Shown one piece after another: positions 33,964 through 42,536 of a stretch of DNA of 64,000 bases; position 1 is the stretch's first letter; each line of letters opens with the position of its first letter. This stretch comes from an uncultured Rickettsiales bacterium. Lineage in GTDB: Bacteria > Pseudomonadota > Alphaproteobacteria > RF32 > CAG-239. Under the pieces are notes generated by a model that searched no databases, was not told the origin of the DNA, and was given only the letters and a program-made list of their open reading frames with translations. Position numbers and translations under genes: made by a program. The DNA lies in assembly GCA_900551865.1 (NCBI GenBank), contig URXV01000004.1, positions 1 to 64,000 of the forward strand. The letters are read 5' to 3'.

Positions 33964-35952
33964 ATGACTAAAGTATTGAACATTTTATCAGCGGCAATTT
34001 TATCGTTGGGGGCGCTTGCAACTTTGGCCGAGGCTCAGGTAACCAAAGATAATCTGGATCAGAACGCAGACCAGAGCCAGGGGAATTATGCAGCTACCAA
34101 TTTAAATTATTTGGGGGGCGTCGGATCGCTTGGTATGATGCAAAGCGCGTGGAAGGACCCTCTGCAGCACATGGGAGAAGGGCAGACACGGCCGGGGTAT
34201 ACCAAATATTATTGGACACCGGAATTGGTTTTGCCGGTCAGAGTCCGCGAGGGAATGTATACTCTGATTAATTTTCCGAATTGGGAAGTTATTGAGAATG
34301 TCTATATCGGCGACGGACAGTCGTTTAATGCGGAAATACAAGGGCCTTCAAGTTTGATGGTTTACCCGGATTCGTCGCAGTTTGTCGGAGTGGATACCAA
34401 TATGATTGTTTTTGGTCGATCCGGTAATAAATATGTTTTTTATGTTCAAAGTGAAACGGTAAATACCGACCGCATTACTAATGCTATTATTGATATAGAA
34501 GTCGTTAAAAACCGTCAGAATGCCAACGGCTCTGCGGTTATCGGAGCGGGAACAGGCGGCGGCCACATAAACGCCAACAGTTACAGCCAGGACGGAACCA
34601 GTGCGGATGCAACGTTTACGCGTAATTTGCAAAAAGAGGACTGGATTGAAAAAATTCCTGTCGATCCGACGAAATTCAGGTTTGATATTGAAGTATATGT
34701 TCCCAATCCCGACGATATTGTTATTGCGCCGGAGCGCGTTTGGCGTGATAACATATTCACATATATTGATTTGGGAGACAAAGCTCTGACTGCGGTACAA
34801 CGGCCGATTGTTACATTGATTGTCGAACGTTCCGAAACACCCGTAGGCTTCCGGACAGCCGGGCCGAACAACCGTTTGATTATTGTTGAAGGCATGGGAG
34901 ATATGGTTTTGCGCAGCGGAAAACGGATTGTTTGCCTGAAGCTCCGTCGCGCAGATTCTGACGGGTTGGAAAATACCGTTTATGCCAAAACGAACGAGTG
35001 GGATCTTCAGTCGGCGCATGCTTCCAAGCCGGAAAATGGCCTTGAAACCGGGCAGTATGAGGACGTGTACGGTAATGGCGGAGCCTCTCGGCCGACCATG
35101 GGAAATAATAGTACGTCGGGAAATAACAGTGCATCTGGAAATAGTGGCACATCAGGAACCGGTGCGGCATTTTTTGAAAATAATTCATTTTCTGGAACGC
35201 AAAATGCGACACAAAATAGTGGCGGCTTAAGCTATGAAGACATCATAAGCGGGCAAAAAGTCCCGGCCGGCAATGCAAATCAGTCTGGCAGGCAGCCGTC
35301 TTCAGGAGAAATGTCGCTAAACGATGCCTCCGCATTAAATTCTATTCCGAAAGCAACGCCTGTTGTTGCTCCGGTACAGAATAAACAGGATAATACAACA
35401 GCTCCGCATCCGTCTCTGTCCGGGCAATATGACGTCAAGGCCGGCGGTGGTGCAGAACTTGTTACGCCGGAATACAACGGGAAACAGGATGTTTCGATAA
35501 CATATCAGAAGGATAAAGTTCAGGGTACTCCGGCGGCAGGAACACCGGCCGTGGGGAATTCGTCCAATAACTCAAGCCCCGTGCTGATTACGCCCAAAGA
35601 AGATGCCGCTGATAAAAACGCTGTTGTTTCCGCAGAAACGGAAGCTTTGCTGAAAGAATTCCGTGACGGCAAGGCTTTTGCCAATGTTGATGAAAGCAAT
35701 ATTTCTATTGAATTGGGAACGGATGAAGACGTGAATAATCTTGAAAAGTTGTGGAACGATATTTCCAAAAATTATTCAGCCGCTATAGGAAAATATCAGC
35801 CCTTTTATTCGGTGGACACGCCTGCCGATGGTCAGGGGAGAGAAGTTTTTCATCTCCGCGTCGGGCCGGTAAAGTCATTGGATGAAGGGGATAATATTTG
35901 CAGCCAGCTTGGGCGTAACGGTATCTTTTGCAGCGTGGTCAGAATACAATGA
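33964..35952 (+). CDS. virB9: VirB9-like protein with C-terminal SPOR-like domain
   Basis: A 662-residue protein. ATG 33964 follows AGGG and opens a signal peptide ending TLAEA (about residue 25). The VirB9 region spans about 75-365: YTLINFPNWEVIENVYIGDG in the N-terminal half, and PERVWRDNIFTYIDLGDKA plus NNRLIIVEGMGDMVLRSGKR in the C-terminal half, the P-x-x-V-x-D-x-x-x-T and N-x-x-x-x-V-x-x motifs of the family. A long Ser/Asn/Gly-rich linker follows (about 380-600), and the last 55 residues (VFHLRVGPVKSLDEGDNIC) look like a SPOR peptidoglycan-binding domain. VirB9 is normally under 320 residues, so more than half of this one is extra. Its stop overlaps the next ATG. Confidence 0.8.
   Translation: MTKVLNILSAAILSLGALATLAEAQVTKDNLDQNADQSQGNYAATNLNYLGGVGSLGMMQSAWKDPLQHMGEGQTRPGYTKYYWTPELVLPVRVREGMYTLINFPNWEVIENVYIGDGQSFNAEIQGPSSLMVYPDSSQFVGVDTNMIVFGRSGNKYVFYVQSETVNTDRITNAIIDIEVVKNRQNANGSAVIGAGTGGGHINANSYSQDGTSADATFTRNLQKEDWIEKIPVDPTKFRFDIEVYVPNPDDIVIAPERVWRDNIFTYIDLGDKALTAVQRPIVTLIVERSETPVGFRTAGPNNRLIIVEGMGDMVLRSGKRIVCLKLRRADSDGLENTVYAKTNEWDLQSAHASKPENGLETGQYEDVYGNGGASRPTMGNNSTSGNNSASGNSGTSGTGAAFFENNSFSGTQNATQNSGGLSYEDIISGQKVPAGNANQSGRQPSSGEMSLNDASALNSIPKATPVVAPVQNKQDNTTAPHPSLSGQYDVKAGGGAELVTPEYNGKQDVSITYQKDKVQGTPAAGTPAVGNSSNNSSPVLITPKEDAADKNAVVSAETEALLKEFRDGKAFANVDESNISIELGTDEDVNNLEKLWNDISKNYSAAIGKYQPFYSVDTPADGQGREVFHLRVGPVKSLDEGDNICSQLGRNGIFCSVVRIQ
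35100..35160 (+). repeat. Short Asn/Ser/Gly coding repeat in virB9 linker
   Basis: Three to four imperfect copies of an 18-bp unit encoding GNNS[TA]S (GGAAATAATAGTACGTCG and variants). It is a low-complexity linker between the VirB9 and SPOR-like domains and a likely site of length variation. Confidence 0.6.
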
Positions 35953-38900
35953 ACGAAAATACCCGTTTTGAAGAATATGAAAGAAAAACCAGAAAAATAA
36001 TCCTTACGATAGGAATTATTGCCGGCATTTTTTTCCTGTTCGGACTGCTGGTAATTTCGTCGGACGAAGAAAATTATAACCCGGAAGAAACCTCTCCTGA
36101 TTTTGTTGAAAACCAGAATATTCTTCCTGATGTTTCTGTTGATACGGAGCCGGTGTTTATAGATGCGGAGGACACGCCTGCTTCAGAGCGAAAAAAGCCG
36201 ATTAAGGTTACTCCGGCTCAAATTAACATGAACAAATTTATCCTCGGTGTAGATACGCAGAATCAGAGTGTCTTAACTATTGGAACCGACGGCAGCGAAA
36301 GTATCCATATTGAGCGGGTTGAGTTGGTGGAAGAGACAGAAGACGGATTTGAGTTTCGAGACAAATGCCGCAATCGGGATTTGCGCGGAGATGAAACCTG
36401 CAACGTTCTGATAACATGGGTGCCGCATCTTCCCGGAAATGTACAGAATAATTTTAAAATAATCTGGTATGAAACCAGATTGGATAAATCAAGTGCAAAA
36501 TCGGAAGAAGTCAGCATAAAGGGAAGTGCGGTTTATCCGGAGGACACGCGCCAGGGGTGCGATGCGTCAACGGGGTGCAGCATCGGTGGCGACGGTATAG
36601 GCGCCCATCGCTTGGCAATAGGGCCGAATGGCGAAATTATCGGCTATATAGACGAAGCGGGAAATGTACATGACCGGGACGGCAATATTATCGGCCGCGT
36701 TAATGAAGACGGAATGGTTGTCGATTCTGACGGTAATATTATTGGCGTTGCCCAAAATATGAAATTGGCTTATGACAAAGACGGCAACATTATCGGCTAT
36801 GTCAAAACCGACGGCACCGTTGTCGATTTGCAGGGAGAAGTTATCGGCAAGGCTCTTCCGGACGGAACGATTGTGAACAGCAAAGGCGAAGTTATCGGCA
36901 AAGCTGTTGAAGCCGGATTTGTTTATGATGAAAATGGCAAAATAATCGGCCGGGTTCTGCCTGACGGAACCGTGGTGGACATCAATGACCCCAAAAAAAT
37001 AATCGGCCGGCTGAATGAAAACGGCGAGGTTGTTGATGAAAACGGTAACGTTATCGGTAAGGTAACATCTTCCGGCAATATTGTAGTCGATGAAAACGGC
37101 AATGTCCTCGGCGTCGTAATGCCTGATAACAGCGTTGTGGACAAAGACGGCAATATAGTCGGTTATGTTGATGAAAACGGCAATGTTTACCGGGTAGCTG
37201 AAGAAAAAATCGGTACCAACGGTGAGAGCCGGAAAATCGTTTATGACAAAGACGGCAAAGCCGTCGGTTATGTTGATGAAAACGGCAAGGTCGTTAAATT
37301 TTCAAAAGACGATAAGCCGAAAGTCATCGGGAAAGTCGGTGCCAGCCGGCGTTTGGCTTACGATAAGGATGGCAATGTTATCGGGTATGTCGATAAAGAC
37401 GGAACAGTCAGGGATTTCAAAGGCAACACCATTGGCAAAATGGATAAAGACGGCAATATTGTCGGCAAAGACGGGAAAATAATTGGTAAAGCCGGAGCTT
37501 ATGCCAAATTAGCCTTAGATAAGGACGGAAAAGTCATCGGGCATATTGACGAACAGGGGCGCGTCTTCGACCACAATGGAAAACACATCGGCAATGTTGA
37601 TAAGAACGGCAATATCATAAGCACGGAGCGTGCCGGCAATTCGGCGGATAAAAAGCGCATTGCGTTGGGGAAAGATGGCAAACCAATCGGTTATATTGAT
37701 GATGACGGCAATGTTGTTGATTTTGATGGAAATGTTATAGGCAAAGTTAATGATAAAGGCGACATCATAGATAAAAACGGCCGCAGGATAGGAAGTGCCG
37801 GCGATTATGCGACTCTTGCTTTTGATAAAAGCGGCAAGGTAATGGGAATAGTTGATGATAAAGGACGGGTCATCGGCAAAGACGGAAAATTGCTGGGGTT
37901 TGTTGACAAAGACGGTAAAATTATCGGAACAAACGGCAAGATAATCGGCAAAGCAGGAACTTCCCGCCGGCTCGCCTATGATAAAAACGGCAAGTTTATA
38001 GGATATGTCGATACTGACGGCACGGTAAAGGGATGCGGTGGTATAGTCTTAGGAAAAGTTGATAAAGACGGTAATATTTTGGATAAAAATAACCGCGTAA
38101 TTGGCAAAGCCGGAGAAGTCAGGGAACTGGCATTTAACGGCAAGGGCGTGTTTATCGGCTATATAGACGATAAAAAACGCGTAATCGATTGCAGCGGCAA
38201 AATAATCGGTGTTGTTGATAAAAACGGGAACATTATTGAATCCAGCGGCGAAAATCTTGGTACCGCCGGAAATTTCAAACGTCTTGCGTATGACAAAGAC
38301 GGCAAGGTGATTGGCTATGTAACGCCTGACGGTACTGTAAAGGATTTCAAGGGTAATCTCATCGGCAGAATGTCTGCAGACGGAACAATATTGGATAAGA
38401 AAGGTCGGGCTGTCGGCAAGGCCGGCGATTTTAGGAAAGTTGCAACGGACAAAAACGGCAATATTATCGGTTATGTTGATGAACATGGCCGTGTTGTTGA
38501 CGAGAAAGGTAAAATTGTCGGTTTTATAGATAAAAACGGCAATGTAGTCAAAGCCGGAGATACCGTCATCGGCAAAACCTGCGTCAGAAAGAAAGTTGTT
38601 TATAACCGGCGCAACCAGATTATAGGTTTTGTAGAAGCCAATGGTACCGTAAAAGACTTCAATAACAAAGTTATCGGCAATGATAAAAATGGAGATGTGG
38701 CTGATACCAAAGGAATTCTAATTGGAAAGACCGGCATAGCTTTGAATGTTGTCCGCCGGAGTGACGATGTCGTTATCGGTTATGTTGACGATAAAAACTA
38801 TGTGCGCGGTAATGAAAACAAAATTGCCGGTCTGGTTGATTTAAAAGGAAATGTGCTGGCCGTCAGGGAAAATATCATTGGAAAACTGGATGCAGATAAG

Positions 38901-41900
38901 AAGACGCTGCGTGATAAAGGCGGTGAAATTATCGGTTATATGAAAAACAATAATTTCGCTTTTGATAAAAGCAATGAAATAATCGGATATGTAAATGACA
39001 AGGGCGAAGTTGTCGCATCGGGAGAGATAATTTGTACGGCCTGCAAGAGCGCTAGGCTCGCTTATGATAAAAATGGCAATATCCTCGGATATGTTGATGA
39101 AAACGGCAATGTTATCGGACCCGACGGAAAAATTGTCGGATATGTGGATAAAGACGGCAATGTTATAGGCGCCAATGGCGAAATAATCGGAAAAATCGGC
39201 GATGGCCGCAGGCTGGCTCTTGATAAAAACGGTAAAGTCATCGGCTATATTGAGCCGGACGGCACAGTGAAGGATTTCAAAGGAAACATCCTTGGCAAAG
39301 TCGATAAAGACGGCAATATTGTTGACAAGGACGGCAACATCATCGGCAAAGCCGGTGCGGAACGCCGCCTGGCATTAGATAAAGATGGAAAGGTTCTCGG
39401 CTATGTCGATGAAAACGGGCGGGTTATCGATGAAAACGGCAATGTACTGGGGATGGTCGACAAAGATGGCAATATTATCGGAATTAACGGCGATATTATC
39501 GGCTCGGTGGGCGAAGCCAAAAATCTGGCGTACGACAAAGACGGCAATATAATAGGCTACGTTGGCGAAAATGGCGAAGTCAGGGATTTTGCCGGAAATA
39601 CGCTGGGGTATGTCGACGATAACGGTAATATTCTCAATAATACCGGAGAAATTATAGGTTCAGTCGGCAAAAATGGCAAATTAGCTTATGACAAGGATGG
39701 CAATGTTATCGGATATGTTGATGAAAACGGCAACGTTTACGACTTTGATGGAAATTTAATCGGTAAAGCCAATCCTGACGGTACAATTACGGATCAATAC
39801 GGCCGGGTCATTGGCAGGGTAGGGGGAACCGCCGGGCTGGCTGTTGACAAAGACGGCAATGTTATCGGTTATATCGGCGAAGACGGAAACGTCTATAAAG
39901 AAAACGGCGAACTGTTGGGTTTTCTGGATGATGACGGCAACGTCGTCGGGGTAACCGGAGAAGTCTTGGGAAAAGCGGATATAAGCAAGCGTTTGGCTTA
40001 TGATAAGGACGGCAAAGTTATTGGTTACATTGATGATGATGGAACGGTTCATGATTTTGACGGCAATTTAGTCGGATATTTGGGCGAAGACGGGACGATT
40101 CATGATATCAATGGCAATATCATCGGCAAAGCCGGAGATTTGTCCAAAGTTGTAGTTGACGAAAACGGCAAAGTTATCGGCTATGTTGATGATAAAGGAC
40201 ATGTAATAGGAAATGGCGGCAAGGTGATTGGGTTTGTTGCTGAAGACGGAACTGTTCATGGCAGCAGCGGAGAGGTAATCGGTCGCCTTGCGCAAAATGG
40301 CAGCGGAACATTGAGCGTTGTTAATCGCCGGGCAGTATTGGACGGTAACGGCAATGTTATCGGCTATGTCGATGAAAATGGCAATGCCCGTGATTTTGAC
40401 GGTAATATTTTAGGAACCGTGCAGGAAGACGGCAGCATTAAAGATTCTTCGGGAAAGATTGTCGGCCGGGCTGGCGACAATATGGAGTTTACTGCTGATG
40501 AGAACGGAAAGATTACCGGAAAAGTGGGGGAATATTCAAATCTGGCCGTGGATAATGACGGCAATGTTATAGGTTATGTTGGAAAAGACGGAAAAGTATA
40601 TGATGCTGACGGGTTGGTAATAGGATTTATTGATGAGAATGGAAACGTCATCACCTCACGGGGTATTAAAATCGGCGCCGTCATAAAGAAGGATATGATA
40701 GCTGTTTCCCCGAACGGATACAGCTTGGGAAGCATCAACAATCGCGGAGAAGTCGTTAATGCCAAAGACGAGGTTATTGGCAAAATACTGCCGAATTCAT
40801 TAATTCGGGCAACGGAAGGCAACAGCATTATCGGCAAAACGGTTGTCGGCGGTTTGGCTGTAGGCTGGGGATGCAGGCACTACGGATATGTTGACCGCGA
40901 TGCAAAGGTAAAAAAAGACGGACAGGATACCGGATACCGGATGTTATTTGACCGCAGCATTGTAGATAAAGACGGCAATTATACCGGCGACGTAGCCAAA
41001 ATAGGCTGGGTTCGGGATGATAAATGCAATATCATCGGCAAAGCCGGTTCTGACGGCTATGTGCGCGGCGAAAACGGGGAGTATGTCGGCTGTGTCAATC
41101 CTGACGGAGGAGTTTTGAATCCTGACGGAAAAGTCATCGGAAAAGTTTTTGAAATGTCCTATGCCCTGTATTACAGCGGCGAGATGATGGGACTGCTGAC
41201 CCCGGACGGAAGCATTAAGTCAGGAGCCGGAACGGTTGGATGTGCAAATCTTCAAGGAGAGGTTCTGAACAAGGACGGTTTTATCGTTGGACAGGTGATG
41301 GACAAGTCTCAGGCGTATGATTTAAATGGAAAATTTATAAATAATTTATCAACATTCGGTTATGACAGCACGGAAGTTATTCCCAATACTAAAATTCTCT
41401 TGAACCGCCTTATTGTTAACCCGAAAAAAGAAATAAAGGGAATAGTGCTGCCTGAGAAAAATATAGTTGTCGATTCTAACGGTAAAGTTATCGGACATCT
41501 GTTTGCCGATGGTTATGTTTACAATCAAAAAGGCATTGCCGTAGACAGATTCATTTATGACGGAAGTTCTTTTTATGCAAACCGTCCCGGACGGCTTTTG
41601 CCGCAAGGGAATGTAGTGGATTTTAACGGTGATTATATTGGCTTTGTCAATGGTGATGGTACGGTTATAGATGTTTTGGGAACAGTTCTGGGACGAATTG
41701 ATGCCAAAGGTCGGATGTTTAACGAAAAAGGAGAATATAAAGGCGGAGTTCTACAAACCGGAGTTGGAATTGGGTATGACGGTTCGTATCTTGGATACGT
41801 CAGTAAAAGCGGCAAAGTGATTGACGTAGACGGCAATATGAGCGGGCTTGTCAGCTCAGACGGGCATGTGCTTGATAAAAATAAACAGATTATCGGCGAA

Positions 41901-42536
41901 GTCATCGGCGAAGATATTGTCATAGATGTTCAGGGCAATGTAAAAGGGTATCTGAACGCGTTCGGAGATATCATTGACGTTGAAGACAAAATTGCGGCGA
42001 CAGTCCTTCCCGGCGGTACGTCAAACAAAAACTATAGTGTCCTGAAACATGGGGTCGTTTTGGATTATTCGGGGCGCATAATCGGGCAGGTCGTAGCGGA
42101 TGGGTCGGTAGTTTCGGCTGACAATCGCCGCATCGGAAAAATACTGAGCTCAGGGCAGGCTGTTAATGACAGGGGGATTCTCTTAGGAGAAATCGTTGAA
42201 GGGGATATTGTAATAAACGAACAGGACAAAGTGGTTGGTTTTGTTAATGCCGAAGGAAAAGTACTGGACGAGGAGCAGTCTGTTATAGGAAAAATGATTT
42301 CTTCAAATTTAGTTGTAGATAACAATGGAAAAATTATGGGACATCCGTATAAAATAGGTGCTAATATACTAGGGAACGGAGGAAAATATTTTGGTCGCCT
42401 TGCCCCGAACGGCAATGTGCTGAGTATAACAAACGGAAGGATTGGATATTTGAAGAGCAACGGCTCATATATAAATATCAGAAATCAGGTTTCCGGATAT
42501 GTATTGGATGAAGTCGCTCAAAACCGGAGGAACTGA
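35949..42536 (+). CDS. VirB10 N-terminal half with giant repeat domain (2195 aa)
   Basis: A 2195-residue inner-membrane-anchored protein. ATG 35949 overlaps the virB9 stop (ATGA). A short cytoplasmic N terminus (1-16) and one membrane helix (IILTIGIIAGIFFLFGLLVI, about 17-37) match the VirB10 start. An acidic segment is followed at about 75-190 by a strand-rich domain with two cysteines (TCNVLITWVPHLPGNVQNNF), possibly Ig-like. From about residue 215 almost all is tandem repeat of about 17 residues with the core D-x-x-G-x-x-[IL]-G-x-[VI] (for example DKDGNVIGYVDENGNVY). There is no VirB10 beta-barrel core; it lies in the next gene. It spans position and order of a VirB10/CagY/DotG N-terminal half. 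Confidence 0.72.
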   Translation: MNENTRFEEYERKTRKIILTIGIIAGIFFLFGLLVISSDEENYNPEETSPDFVENQNILPDVSVDTEPVFIDAEDTPASERKKPIKVTPAQINMNKFILGVDTQNQSVLTIGTDGSESIHIERVELVEETEDGFEFRDKCRNRDLRGDETCNVLITWVPHLPGNVQNNFKIIWYETRLDKSSAKSEEVSIKGSAVYPEDTRQGCDASTGCSIGGDGIGAHRLAIGPNGEIIGYIDEAGNVHDRDGNIIGRVNEDGMVVDSDGNIIGVAQNMKLAYDKDGNIIGYVKTDGTVVDLQGEVIGKALPDGTIVNSKGEVIGKAVEAGFVYDENGKIIGRVLPDGTVVDINDPKKIIGRLNENGEVVDENGNVIGKVTSSGNIVVDENGNVLGVVMPDNSVVDKDGNIVGYVDENGNVYRVAEEKIGTNGESRKIVYDKDGKAVGYVDENGKVVKFSKDDKPKVIGKVGASRRLAYDKDGNVIGYVDKDGTVRDFKGNTIGKMDKDGNIVGKDGKIIGKAGAYAKLALDKDGKVIGHIDEQGRVFDHNGKHIGNVDKNGNIISTERAGNSADKKRIALGKDGKPIGYIDDDGNVVDFDGNVIGKVNDKGDIIDKNGRRIGSAGDYATLAFDKSGKVMGIVDDKGRVIGKDGKLLGFVDKDGKIIGTNGKIIGKAGTSRRLAYDKNGKFIGYVDTDGTVKGCGGIVLGKVDKDGNILDKNNRVIGKAGEVRELAFNGKGVFIGYIDDKKRVIDCSGKIIGVVDKNGNIIESSGENLGTAGNFKRLAYDKDGKVIGYVTPDGTVKDFKGNLIGRMSADGTILDKKGRAVGKAGDFRKVATDKNGNIIGYVDEHGRVVDEKGKIVGFIDKNGNVVKAGDTVIGKTCVRKKVVYNRRNQIIGFVEANGTVKDFNNKVIGNDKNGDVADTKGILIGKTGIALNVVRRSDDVVIGYVDDKNYVRGNENKIAGLVDLKGNVLAVRENIIGKLDADKKTLRDKGGEIIGYMKNNNFAFDKSNEIIGYVNDKGEVVASGEIICTACKSARLAYDKNGNILGYVDENGNVIGPDGKIVGYVDKDGNVIGANGEIIGKIGDGRRLALDKNGKVIGYIEPDGTVKDFKGNILGKVDKDGNIVDKDGNIIGKAGAERRLALDKDGKVLGYVDENGRVIDENGNVLGMVDKDGNIIGINGDIIGSVGEAKNLAYDKDGNIIGYVGENGEVRDFAGNTLGYVDDNGNILNNTGEIIGSVGKNGKLAYDKDGNVIGYVDENGNVYDFDGNLIGKANPDGTITDQYGRVIGRVGGTAGLAVDKDGNVIGYIGEDGNVYKENGELLGFLDDDGNVVGVTGEVLGKADISKRLAYDKDGKVIGYIDDDGTVHDFDGNLVGYLGEDGTIHDINGNIIGKAGDLSKVVVDENGKVIGYVDDKGHVIGNGGKVIGFVAEDGTVHGSSGEVIGRLAQNGSGTLSVVNRRAVLDGNGNVIGYVDENGNARDFDGNILGTVQEDGSIKDSSGKIVGRAGDNMEFTADENGKITGKVGEYSNLAVDNDGNVIGYVGKDGKVYDADGLVIGFIDENGNVITSRGIKIGAVIKKDMIAVSPNGYSLGSINNRGEVVNAKDEVIGKILPNSLIRATEGNSIIGKTVVGGLAVGWGCRHYGYVDRDAKVKKDGQDTGYRMLFDRSIVDKDGNYTGDVAKIGWVRDDKCNIIGKAGSDGYVRGENGEYVGCVNPDGGVLNPDGKVIGKVFEMSYALYYSGEMMGLLTPDGSIKSGAGTVGCANLQGEVLNKDGFIVGQVMDKSQAYDLNGKFINNLSTFGYDSTEVIPNTKILLNRLIVNPKKEIKGIVLPEKNIVVDSNGKVIGHLFADGYVYNQKGIAVDRFIYDGSSFYANRPGRLLPQGNVVDFNGDYIGFVNGDGTVIDVLGTVLGRIDAKGRMFNEKGEYKGGVLQTGVGIGYDGSYLGYVSKSGKVIDVDGNMSGLVSSDGHVLDKNKQIIGEVIGEDIVIDVQGNVKGYLNAFGDIIDVEDKIAATVLPGGTSNKNYSVLKHGVVLDYSGRIIGQVVADGSVVSADNRRIGKILSSGQAVNDRGILLGEIVEGDIVINEQDKVVGFVNAEGKVLDEEQSVIGKMISSNLVVDNNGKIMGHPYKIGANILGNGGKYFGRLAPNGNVLSITNGRIGYLKSNGSYINIRNQVSGYVLDEVAQNRRN

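Noticed and set aside
38049..38486. Minus-strand open frames through the repeat region (for example 38049-38486, 39756-40052)
   Set aside because: They mirror the repeat codon bias of the plus-strand gene, lack ribosome sites and have no family-like sequence.
35949..42536. DotG/IcmE (Dot/Icm) assignment of the repeat protein
   Set aside because: DotG also has a repeat domain, but the neighbours VirB3, VirB4, VirB8 and VirB11 define a VirB-type system, and the repeat core differs from the DotG decapeptide as I remember it.
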